A stretch of DNA of 23,245 bases, from positions 1 to 23,245 of the forward strand of contig JAYGEA010000017.1 in NCBI GenBank assembly GCA_046582635.1, in the 5' to 3' direction. Shown here one piece after another: positions 14,175-20,924 of this stretch. This DNA is from GCA-2731375 sp046582635 (GTDB taxonomy: Bacteria > Pseudomonadota > Alphaproteobacteria > GCA-2731375). The number at the start of each line of letters is the position of its first letter. Within the stretch, counting starts at the first letter, position 1. The position numbers were made by a program, and so were the translations under genes. The notes beneath the pieces are model-generated. The model made no database searches and was not told the DNA's origin. It saw nothing but the letters and a program-made list of their open reading frames with translations.

Positions 14175-15305
14175 ATGCCAACAGCGGCCCCAACAGCGCC
14201 CATGGCCGGACTGCGGGTGATCGATTTCACCACGGTCATCGCCGGCCCCTATTGTACCCGCCTGCTCGCCGATTGCGGGGCCGAAGTGATCAAGATCGAG
14301 ACCGAGGCCGGTGACCAAATTCGCATCGTCCCGCCCATGAGCGACGGCGCCTCGACCTATTTCGCGCATCTTAACTGCGGCAAGAAAAGCGTCGTACTGG
14401 ACCTGCGCTACGAAGAGGGGCGCCAGGCCGCGTTGAAGCTTGTGGCCAGCGCCGACGTGGTGGTGGAAAATTTCCGCCCCGGCGTGATGGCGCGCCTTGG
14501 CCTGGAGTACAACACTTTGGCGGCCGGCCGCACGGACCTGGTTTATTGCGCCATATCAGGCTTCGGCCAGACCGGTCCGCGCTCGCGCGAGCCGGCCTAT
14601 GCCCCCATCATCCATGCCGGCAGCGGTCTGGATCTGGCCCAGATGAGTTACCAGGACGAGCTGACCAAGCCAGAGAAATCCGGCATCTTCACCGCCGATG
14701 TCATGGCCGCCCTGTTTGCCTTCGGCGCCATCCAGACAGCACTTCTGGGCCGTGAACGCCATGGCACGGGCCAGTTCATCGACGTGGCCATGATGGATGC
14801 CATGATCAATCTGCTGATCTACGAAACCCAAACGGCCCAGTTCCCCGATGGTCCGCCGCGCCCCCTGTTCACCCCGACCCGGACCACCGACGGCTTCATC
14901 ATCATCGTGCCCATCGGGCAAAGAATATTCGAGGACATGGCCGATGCCATGGGCCATCCGGAATGGAAGTCGGACCCACGCTTCATTGACGGCCCGGAGC
15001 GCCGGACCCATTGGCCGGCCCTGATCGATGTTATCGAAAGCTGGACCTCTGAACGTACCGCGCGCGAGGCGGAGGCGACGTTGACCGAGGCCGGCGTACC
15101 CTGTTCCCGCTACCGCACGGTCAGCGAGGCCATGGCCGACCCGCAAACCCTGTCCCGCGGCCTGATGGCCCACGTGCCCGACGGAGATGGCGGCTTCCAG
15201 GTTCCAAACCCGCCGTTCAAGTTCGCGGACGGCACCATCGGCGTGACCCCGTCATCGCCGAAACTTGGCCAACATACAGAGGAAATTCTGGCCGAATTGG
15301 CGTGA
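14175..15305 (+). CDS. CaiB/BaiF family CoA-transferase
   Basis: A 376-residue class III CoA-transferase, which moves CoA between carboxylic acids through an aspartyl-CoA intermediate; members act on oxalate, carnitine, bile acids and 2-methyl-branched acids. The N-terminus MAGLRVIDFTTVIAGP (10-25) and ADCGAEVIKIE (32-42) are typical. GFGQTGP (129-135) and the catalytic aspartate, D175 in FTADVMAAL, are in place. The ATG at 14175 has AGAAGGA about 11 bases upstream; a TTG 30 bases earlier is less likely. It activates an acid without ATP, which fits the neighbouring CoA-pathway genes, but the particular acid cannot be deduced. It converges on the luciferase-like gene over a shared terminator. 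Confidence 0.91.
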   Translation: MPTAAPTAPMAGLRVIDFTTVIAGPYCTRLLADCGAEVIKIETEAGDQIRIVPPMSDGASTYFAHLNCGKKSVVLDLRYEEGRQAALKLVASADVVVENFRPGVMARLGLEYNTLAAGRTDLVYCAISGFGQTGPRSREPAYAPIIHAGSGLDLAQMSYQDELTKPEKSGIFTADVMAALFAFGAIQTALLGRERHGTGQFIDVAMMDAMINLLIYETQTAQFPDGPPRPLFTPTRTTDGFIIIVPIGQRIFEDMADAMGHPEWKSDPRFIDGPERRTHWPALIDVIESWTSERTAREAEATLTEAGVPCSRYRTVSEAMADPQTLSRGLMAHVPDGDGGFQVPNPPFKFADGTIGVTPSSPKLGQHTEEILAELA

Positions 15306-15319
15306 TCAGCGCTTTTCAA

Positions 15320-15352
15320 GCTTGATCCGAACCACCGGTTCTCTGATCAAGC
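15320..15352. terminator. Bidirectional hairpin between converging CoA-transferase and LLM genes
   Basis: GCTTGATC (15320-15327) pairs with GATCAAGC (15345-15352), and inside it GAACC (15329-15333) pairs with GGTTC (15337-15341) around a three-base loop. The stem is 13 pairs with a small internal loop and overlaps the last codons of the minus-strand gene. There is no T-run on either side, so termination may be less than complete. Confidence 0.65.
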
Positions 15353-16288
15353 GACAAGCGGCACAACTTCCTGCATGAAGTGTTCCATGTTTTCCACGGT
15401 TTTCCCAACCGGCGGGGTGCGGAAGTCGAACACGACCTCCGCGACGCCCATGGCTTCATAGGCACGAATATCCTCGGCGATGCGTTCAGGTTCGCCGGTA
15501 AAGAGCAGGCGGTCGTGACCTTCCGGCACGCGGCCGGGATCATAGGACGGCGCCTTGAAGGAAATGGTCAATTCATCGAAATCCCGCCCCTCGGCCTCCA
15601 TCATCGTCTTCAATTGATCCAGCAGGTTCTGAAACTCCCCGGGCGGCAGGGGCGAGGCGGAGGTGGCGCCCACGGGATGCCAGCCATCGGCATATTTCGC
15701 CACGCGCCTGAGTGCGGCGCGGCTGTGGCCGCCGATCCAGATGGGGGGATGGGGTTTTTGCACCGGATGGGGCAAGCAGCGCAGTTCCTTGAAAGAATAG
15801 AACTCGCCCTCGTGGGAGACCGGGTCCTGGGTCCAGCATTTCTTGAAAATTTCCAGATATTCGTTGCTGACCGCGCCGCGTTTATCGAAATCGGGGGCGG
15901 AGAGCGCCTCGAACTCTTCCCGCATCCAGCCAACGCCGACGCCCACCGTGACCCGGCCCTTGGACAGCACATCGATGGTGGCGAGAATTTTCGCCGTGGC
16001 CAGGGGATTGCGGTGGGGCAGGATCATCACGGAGGTAACCAGGCGAGACGTTGTTGTGATACCGGCAATGAAACTCATCAAGGTCAATTGCTCAAAGGCA
16101 TCACCGACGCCCGGAAAACCGCCGTCCACCGTATAGGGGTAGGGCGAAGAAACTTCCACCGGGAAGACGATGTGGTCGCCAAAGACGATGGTGGCATAGC
16201 CCAGCTTTTCGCCCGTGGTAGCGATGGTGCCGATGTCGTCGGGGTTGCCCAGGGGCCCCCGCGTGGGCAAGTAAATTCCATAGCGCAT
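15347..16288 (-). CDS. LLM-class (luciferase-like) flavin or F420-dependent oxidoreductase
   Basis: A 313-residue TIM-barrel protein of the bacterial luciferase-like monooxygenase family. The start MRYGIYLPTRGPLG and blocks such as LPHRNPLATAKILATIDVLSKGR (roughly 88-110), GVGVGWMREEFEAL (114-127) and HPPIWIGGHSRAALRRVAKYADGWHP near 180-205 are those of the TIGR03619-type proteins usually annotated F420-dependent. The ATG at 16288 has a strong GGGAGGCGGGA upstream; a longer ATG start is unsupported. Whether the cofactor is F420 or FMN cannot be read directly, and no F420 biosynthesis gene is in the window. Substrate unknown; such enzymes oxidise or reduce cyclic ketones, terpenoids and similar compounds. 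Confidence 0.88.
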   Translation of the reverse strand: MRYGIYLPTRGPLGNPDDIGTIATTGEKLGYATIVFGDHIVFPVEVSSPYPYTVDGGFPGVGDAFEQLTLMSFIAGITTTSRLVTSVMILPHRNPLATAKILATIDVLSKGRVTVGVGVGWMREEFEALSAPDFDKRGAVSNEYLEIFKKCWTQDPVSHEGEFYSFKELRCLPHPVQKPHPPIWIGGHSRAALRRVAKYADGWHPVGATSASPLPPGEFQNLLDQLKTMMEAEGRDFDELTISFKAPSYDPGRVPEGHDRLLFTGEPERIAEDIRAYEAMGVAEVVFDFRTPPVGKTVENMEHFMQEVVPLVA

Positions 16289-16415
16289 CTGTCGTCCCGC
16301 CTCCCGTGTTTTCCGCACTGTCCGGCAAATCATCAACGAGAGCAAGGCCGGAGCCTTGAAATTGCGCCCCTTGGTAATTTCGCGTTACGATAACGGGGTA
16401 CGGGGAGGAATTCAG

Positions 16416-16967
16416 ATGCGGCCGATCGATTTTTTTGACAATGGACATGACCGGAACCCGGACGCGGTCTGCCTGGTCCAGGACGACCCAGGGCAGGATG
16501 AAACGGGTCAGGAATATAGCTATGCCACGGTGCGTGAACTTACCCTGCGTACCGCCAACGGCTTGCTGGGGGAAGGCTTCAAACATGGCGCCCGTGGCGC
16601 CGTCTTGAGCATCAACGATCCCGTCGCCTTCACGTGCGCCTTGTCATTCCTGCGGGCGGGCCTAGCCTGGGTGCCGATCAATCCCGGCAATGCCCTGGAA
16701 GAAAACATCCACGCCCTGCAGGGTTTCGACTGCGAAGTGCTGTTCTATCACAGTATTTTCGAGGCTGCGGTTGCAAGCATCAGAAAAGAAGTGCCGGGCA
16801 TCATGCTGTACGTCTGCATCGACCGGCCCGGCGCCGACGCCCCGGCGTTCGAGGATTGGGTGCGGCCATTCCCCGCCGACGAAATCGAGGTGGAGGATAA
16901 CCGAACGGATAAATTGTCTTCAGCGCCCATGCAAAGGAGTCCATCAACATGGATTTTACCCACATAA
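16416..16967 (+). CDS. Truncated acyl-CoA synthetase (AMP-binding), N-terminal third only
   Basis: A 183-residue frame whose first 160 residues match the N-terminus of acyl-CoA/long-chain fatty acid ligases: MRPIDFFDNGHDRNPDAVCLVQ, then YSYATVRELTLRTANGLL, AVLSINDPVAFTCALSFLRAGLAWVPINPGN and the EDWV/FPADEIEVEDN run. Homologues then continue into the adenylate P-loop (T-[SG]-G-T-T-G-x-P-K-G), but here the frame turns into RTDKLSSAPMQRSP and stops. About 340 residues, including every catalytic motif, are missing, so it cannot activate acids. The start has an excellent GGGGAGGA site (16402-16409). The end overlaps the enoyl-CoA hydratase start by 19 bases, with that gene's own ribosome site inside it. 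Best explained by an internal deletion between the two genes. Confidence 0.8.
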   Translation: MRPIDFFDNGHDRNPDAVCLVQDDPGQDETGQEYSYATVRELTLRTANGLLGEGFKHGARGAVLSINDPVAFTCALSFLRAGLAWVPINPGNALEENIHALQGFDCEVLFYHSIFEAAVASIRKEVPGIMLYVCIDRPGADAPAFEDWVRPFPADEIEVEDNRTDKLSSAPMQRSPSTWILPT

Positions 16968-17764
16968 AATTCGACATCAGCGACGAAATCGCGACCATTA
17001 CATTGTTCCGGCCCGAGGCCCGCAATGCCCTAAGCCCGGAAATGCGGGATGATTTGCGGACCGCCCTCAAGGTGGTGAAAGAACAGGCGGGTGCAGAGAT
17101 AAAGGCGCTGATCCTCACGGGCGCGGGCGGTGCGTTTTGTGCCGGCGGTGATATCAAGGGCATGGGCAGCGATGAGCGCACCGCGTTGATGACCCGCCAG
17201 GGACTGCGGTCGGACCATGACCTGATCTATGATCTGGCCCATATCGAGCTTCCGGTGATCTCGCTGGTCGATGGTCCGGCGGCGGGCGCCGGGTGCAATT
17301 TCGCCCTTGCCGCGGATTTCGTCTTCGCCACGCCCAAAGGCATGTTCATGCAGGCCTTTGGCCGCATCGGCGCGGTCCCCGATTGGAGCGGGTTTTATAT
17401 TCTGCCCCGACTGGTCGGCCTGCAGCGGGCCAAGGAACTGGTTTTCACGGCCCGCAAGGTTGGCGCCGAGGAGGCCAAGGAGCTTGGTTTGATCCTGGAT
17501 ATCGTGCCGCAAGACACGGCCATGGACGAGGTCCGTGAATTCGCCGGCCGCTTCCGCCATGCCTCCACCGCGGCCATCGGCATGTCGAAAAACGTCCTGA
17601 ACCAGTCCTTCAATCTGGACCATCGCACGCTGCTGGAATTGGAAGCCGATGCCCAAGGCATGGCTCTGGTCACGCCCTATCACAAGGCGGCGGTGCAGCG
17701 GTTCAAGGATAAGGAGCCTTCGCTGTTTGATTGGGAAAAATTGAGCGCCGGCAAAAATCGATAG
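16949..17764 (+). CDS. Enoyl-CoA hydratase/isomerase family protein
   Basis: A 271-residue crotonase-fold protein acting on CoA thioesters in the cytoplasm. The oxyanion-hole block AFCAGGDIKGM is at 62-72 and the second one, GPAAGAGCNFALAADF, at 109-124. Where classical hydratases carry the first catalytic glutamate this protein has F137 (MQAFGRIGAVPD), while D145 in VPDWSG corresponds to the aspartate of PaaG-like isomerases. The second-glutamate position appears kept as E163 (AKELVF). It is thus more likely an isomerase or a specialised hydratase than a standard FadB-type enzyme. The start has AAGGAG (16934-16939). It lies directly behind the acyl-CoA synthetase stub and 17 bases before the GFA gene, implying one operon. 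Confidence 0.91.
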   Translation: MDFTHIKFDISDEIATITLFRPEARNALSPEMRDDLRTALKVVKEQAGAEIKALILTGAGGAFCAGGDIKGMGSDERTALMTRQGLRSDHDLIYDLAHIELPVISLVDGPAAGAGCNFALAADFVFATPKGMFMQAFGRIGAVPDWSGFYILPRLVGLQRAKELVFTARKVGAEEAKELGLILDIVPQDTAMDEVREFAGRFRHASTAAIGMSKNVLNQSFNLDHRTLLELEADAQGMALVTPYHKAAVQRFKDKEPSLFDWEKLSAGKNR

Positions 17765-17781
17765 GCAGGAGGGGTGCGGCG

Positions 17782-18636
17782 GTGATCAGGGGCAGTTGTC
17801 TTTGCAATTCGGTTCGGTGGGACGTTGACGGCCCCTTGGGTCATATGAGCCATTGCCATTGTTCCATCTGCCGCAAGGCCCATGGGGCGCCATTTGCCAC
17901 GTATGTGTCCACGGCGGCCGGGAACTACCGCCTGCTGGCCGGTGCCGATGAAATCCGTCAGCATCAATGTTCGCCGCGCCTGCCCCGCGCCTTTTGCGCC
18001 ACTTGCGGGTCGGTGGTGCCCATGCTGGTCGGCAGCCGGGCGGTGATCCCCGCCGGCTGCCTGGACGATGACCCCGGCATTCGCCCCGCCATGCATATCT
18101 TCACCGCCTCCAAGGCGGCCTGGCACCCCATCAATGACGATCTGCCCCAACACGATGCCTATCCGGCGGCGGCGGGCGAGGAGGCATCGCCCATGCCCGC
18201 GCGAGGGGCCGAGACACCGGGGCATTTGCATGGCTCGTGCTTGTGCGATGGTGTCGCGTTCGAACTCAGCCAACCGTTCAAGGTGGTGCACAATTGCCAT
18301 TGCTCCCGCTGCCGCAAGGCCAGGGCGGCGGCGCACACCACCAACGGCTTTGTCCCGATTGACGGTTTCAGGTTTCTGCGCGGCGAAGATTTGCTGGTTT
18401 CCTACAAAGTCCCGGAAGCGAAATCCTACACCGTGACTTTTTGCCGGATTTGCGGCTCCGGCATGCCAAGGCTTCGGCTAGAGATGGATGTCGTCGTCAT
18501 CCCCCTGGGCAGCCTGGATCATAATCCAGGTGATCCGGGTTGGGGCGCCGGCGATCACATATTCACCGGCTCCATGGCGCCCTGGTACGAGATCACGGAC
18601 CAACTGCCGCAGTATGAAGAGATGTCGACGGCCTGA
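17782..18636 (+). CDS. Tandem GFA/CENP-V-domain protein
   Basis: A 284-residue protein made of two copies of the zinc-binding GFA (glutathione-dependent formaldehyde-activating) fold. Copy one, residues 1-125, has CLC (6-8), CHCSIC (25-30) and FCATC (71-75). Copy two, residues 148-284, has CLC (153-155), CHCSRC (172-177) and FCRIC (220-224). Each copy ends with the same G.LD..PG then HIFT pattern. A 20-residue acidic/alanine linker joins them. Single-domain relatives are about 120-150 residues. The GTG at 17782 is chosen: GGAGG (17768-17772) is nine bases upstream and the domain begins immediately. The biochemical activity of the family is uncertain; a role in thiol-adduct chemistry is possible. 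Co-transcribed with the enoyl-CoA hydratase. Confidence 0.9.
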   Translation: MIRGSCLCNSVRWDVDGPLGHMSHCHCSICRKAHGAPFATYVSTAAGNYRLLAGADEIRQHQCSPRLPRAFCATCGSVVPMLVGSRAVIPAGCLDDDPGIRPAMHIFTASKAAWHPINDDLPQHDAYPAAAGEEASPMPARGAETPGHLHGSCLCDGVAFELSQPFKVVHNCHCSRCRKARAAAHTTNGFVPIDGFRFLRGEDLLVSYKVPEAKSYTVTFCRICGSGMPRLRLEMDVVVIPLGSLDHNPGDPGWGAGDHIFTGSMAPWYEITDQLPQYEEMSTA

Positions 18637-18664
18637 CGTCACTGTCCGATCTGAAAAATGTCCG

Positions 18665-19117
18665 TCATGCCGGCGGGTCCGCCAATGTCTGGCGCATTTC
18701 AGTGCCGATCACCTTGAAGCCGTATTTCTCATAGAACGGCCGGTTATTTTCCGTCGTTTCCAAAAGGTACAGCCCGATTTCGGCGCAGCCCCGTGCCCTG
18801 GCATTGTCAACAATGCCCCGCACCAATAGGCCGCCCACATTCTTGCCCCGGGCCGCGGGCGTCACGATCAATTCCTCCAGCTGGCAATATTCGCCGCCGT
18901 ACCGCAGGGCCAGATTGTAGCTCACCGTGGCCATGCCAAGAATATCCGGACCTTCAACAGCGAGAATTATTTCGCCCCGCTCCTTGCCCAGCAGCTGCCG
19001 AAAAGATTCCCGCAAGGGGCGGACGGGCAATGATCGGGTGGCGGATTTCAATTCGGTCAGCAATGCGGCGCACCGCCCTTCGTCCTCGGCCACCGCATTG
19101 CGCAGTTCAACAGCCAT
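18665..19117 (-). CDS. GNAT-family N-acetyltransferase
   Basis: A 150-residue acetyl-CoA-dependent acetyltransferase. The fold can be followed: an N-terminal helix rich in acids, the strand ILAVEG.ILGMATVSY (51-67), the core strand EELIVTPAARGKNVGGLLV (81-99) whose RGKNVGG loop binds the CoA pyrophosphate, and the closing ENNRPFYEKYGFKVIGTEM (123-141), where the FYEKYGF motif is classical. The acceptor cannot be predicted. The gene is transcribed against the GFA gene with 28 bases between stops, and it lies about 110 bases after the neighbouring amidohydrolase operon, separated by a strong hairpin, so it is probably independently expressed. Confidence 0.9.
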   Translation of the reverse strand: MAVELRNAVAEDEGRCAALLTELKSATRSLPVRPLRESFRQLLGKERGEIILAVEGPDILGMATVSYNLALRYGGEYCQLEELIVTPAARGKNVGGLLVRGIVDNARARGCAEIGLYLLETTENNRPFYEKYGFKVIGTEMRQTLADPPA

Positions 19118-19164
19118 TCTGGAATTCCCCTCGTTTATAATCTTCGCGCCGATGCTGAAAGACT

Positions 19165-19197
19165 TCGGGCGAGACCCATGATCATGGCCTCGCCCGA
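19165..19197 (-). terminator. Strong hairpin terminator of the thiolase-like operon
   Basis: TCGGGCGAG (19165-19173) pairs exactly with CTCGCCCGA (19189-19197), and the interior CCATGATCATGG (19176-19187) is itself a perfect palindrome, so almost the whole 33-base element folds. It lies 30 bases beyond the amidohydrolase stop. On the minus strand a short T-containing run (GTCTTTC) follows. Confidence 0.75.
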
Positions 19198-19226
19198 CGT
19201 CGTTGCTATACCCAAATGGGTTCTAT

Positions 19227-20438
19227 TTATGCTACGGCCCGGTTGGGTTTTTCAGGTAGGCCGAAATTGAACACCCGGTTGGCGTTCAGGCCCAGGATCT
19301 TGGCCCGGGTCTCGTCCGTAATCCCCGACATGGTGCGTTCGATGGCGGCGGCCGAATGGGGCCAGGTGCCTTCGTGGTGCGGATAATCATTGGCCCACAT
19401 CATGTTGTCGGTCAAACCGAACTGTTCCACCAGGGCCAGGCCCACCGGGTCCTCCTGGAAGGCGGCCGCGCCGTGCTGTTTGAAATAATCGCTAGGCAGG
19501 CCCTTCATTTTTGGCCGCACCCAGAAATGATGTTTGCGGTAGGCCTCGTCCATGGCCTCCAACGCCCAGGGGATCCAGCCGATGCCAGCCTCGATCAAGG
19601 CAAACTTGATCTTGGGGAAGCGTTCCAAGACGCCGGAGCCGCACAAGTTGGCCAAGGGCTCAATGGTCGGGCTGAGGGAATGGGAGACATAATTGATCAC
19701 CGCGCCGCCGTTGCCTTTCGAGGCGCGGGGGTCCCGCCCGGTGGAAACGTGGAAGGTGATCGGCAGGCCGACTTCTTCAAGCAGGGCCCACATGGGATCG
19801 TACATGGGCAGGTTATAGTTCGGGTCATCCACGTCGTGGCTGCCGAAAATCGGCTTGCACGGCAGGGTCAGGCCGCGGAAACCCAATTTCGCAACCCGCT
19901 CGATTTCCGCCAGGGTGCCGGGGATATCGCCGGTGCCCAAAGCGGCCATGGGCGACATGGTGTCGTTGTTGGGGCCGTAGAATTCCCAGGCCCAGGTATT
20001 CCAGACCCGGCATTGCGCCATGGCGAAGACCGGATCGGGGGTGGCCCACATGGCCAGGCCCTTGTTGGGGAAAATCACCTCGGCATCGATGCCGTCGCGC
20101 TGGTGATCGGCCTGGCGCCCTGCAATGGTGGCGCCGGAGCCGTTGCGCTCCTTGTCCTGGCCGACCATGGCCGCAATGCGGATCTTGGTGGGGCGGTAAC
20201 CTTCCACCACGTTCCACATATCGCCCTTGGCATCCGTTTCGATGTGGGGGATGCGGTCGCGGTATTCCGGCTCGATCCGCGTGGCCCACAAATCCGCCGG
20301 CTCGTTGGCGTGGGTGTCGGCGGAGACCATCAGATATTTATCCGGGTCATCGACCCGCGCGGTGCGCGGCCAGCCTTCCGTTCCCGGGGTCTCCAGTCGC
20401 CAATCGTTGGCCTCGTCAACGTGCATTTGTTCGCTCAT
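19227..20438 (-). CDS. Amidohydrolase-family metal-dependent hydrolase (second copy)
   Basis: A 403-residue amidohydrolase-2 family protein, larger at its N-terminus than the copy at 10940. Candidate metal residues are SADTH (D41, H43), ITFH (H230) and WANDYPHHEGTWP (D351). EAGIGWIPWALEAMDEAY (283-300) parallels GESGCGWIPYMLERMD in the first copy, and PMYDPMW (211-217) recurs in both, so they are paralogues that diverged long ago. Function is most likely decarboxylation or hydrolysis of an unsaturated or aromatic acid. The ATG at 20438 has GAGGAGA eight bases upstream. It is the last gene of a three-gene operon with the DUF35 and thiolase-like genes, 18 bases after the former, and is followed by a hairpin terminator. 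Confidence 0.88.
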   Translation of the reverse strand: MSEQMHVDEANDWRLETPGTEGWPRTARVDDPDKYLMVSADTHANEPADLWATRIEPEYRDRIPHIETDAKGDMWNVVEGYRPTKIRIAAMVGQDKERNGSGATIAGRQADHQRDGIDAEVIFPNKGLAMWATPDPVFAMAQCRVWNTWAWEFYGPNNDTMSPMAALGTGDIPGTLAEIERVAKLGFRGLTLPCKPIFGSHDVDDPNYNLPMYDPMWALLEEVGLPITFHVSTGRDPRASKGNGGAVINYVSHSLSPTIEPLANLCGSGVLERFPKIKFALIEAGIGWIPWALEAMDEAYRKHHFWVRPKMKGLPSDYFKQHGAAAFQEDPVGLALVEQFGLTDNMMWANDYPHHEGTWPHSAAAIERTMSGITDETRAKILGLNANRVFNFGLPEKPNRAVA

Positions 20439-20456
20439 TTATTTTTCTCCTCTTCC

Positions 20457-20900
20457 CTAATCGGTCAGGCGCCATTGCACCAAGGTGTATGGCGTCGCGG
20501 CATCGTCGTGGGGTTCGAACACCGCTTCCACCGATATGCCAATCACCACGTCCTGATCATCCGGACCCAGCAGATTGCCGACCATGCGGATATTGCCCGC
20601 ATGGGGCAGCTCCACCAGCACCGCCGTATAGCGGCCCCGTTCCTTCAACGCGGGATGCACCGGATGCCAGGGCCGCTCCCAACTATAGATCACGCCCGTG
20701 CCGTCCACCTGTTGCCATTTGATATCAAAGGAATTGCATTTGTGGCACATCCATTCCGGGCCCCATTGCCAATTGCTACAGTTGCCACAGCGCTGCACCA
20801 TGAGCACGCCGCGCCGGGTACCTTCCCAATAGGGCAGGTCCAGGCCATCGGCCGCGGGGACGGGCGCCGGCATCCCGGCGGGCAAATAACTCTCACTCAT
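20457..20900 (-). CDS. Zn-ribbon/OB-fold protein (DUF35), thiolase partner
   Basis: A 147-residue acyl-CoA-associated protein of the DUF35 group. An N-terminal helix (LPYWEG) is followed by a rubredoxin-like zinc ribbon with C38, C41, C52 and C55, then an OB-fold (GVIYSWERPWHP near 69-80, through VLVELPHAGNIRMVGNL). DUF35 proteins act as obligate partners of thiolase-fold enzymes; the studied example is ChsH2-type DUF35 with the aldolase Ltp2 in steroid side-chain degradation. Here it lies directly downstream of a thiolase-like gene, 12 bases from its stop, with GAGGAG as ribosome site, so a complex is expected. The domain order and cysteine pattern make the family call secure. Confidence 0.92.
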   Translation of the reverse strand: MSESYLPAGMPAPVPAADGLDLPYWEGTRRGVLMVQRCGNCSNWQWGPEWMCHKCNSFDIKWQQVDGTGVIYSWERPWHPVHPALKERGRYTAVLVELPHAGNIRMVGNLLGPDDQDVVIGISVEAVFEPHDDAATPYTLVQWRLTD

Positions 20901-20901
20901 T

Positions 20902-20924
20902 ACAATGTCTCCTCACAATGTCTC
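20902..20924. repeat. 10-bp repeat at the thiolase-like stop / DUF35 RBS
   Basis: ACAATGTCTC occurs at 20902-20911 and 20915-20924, a 13-bp period. The copies flank the thiolase-like stop codon and supply the ribosome site of the DUF35 gene. A small tandem duplication is the simplest cause. Confidence 0.6.
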
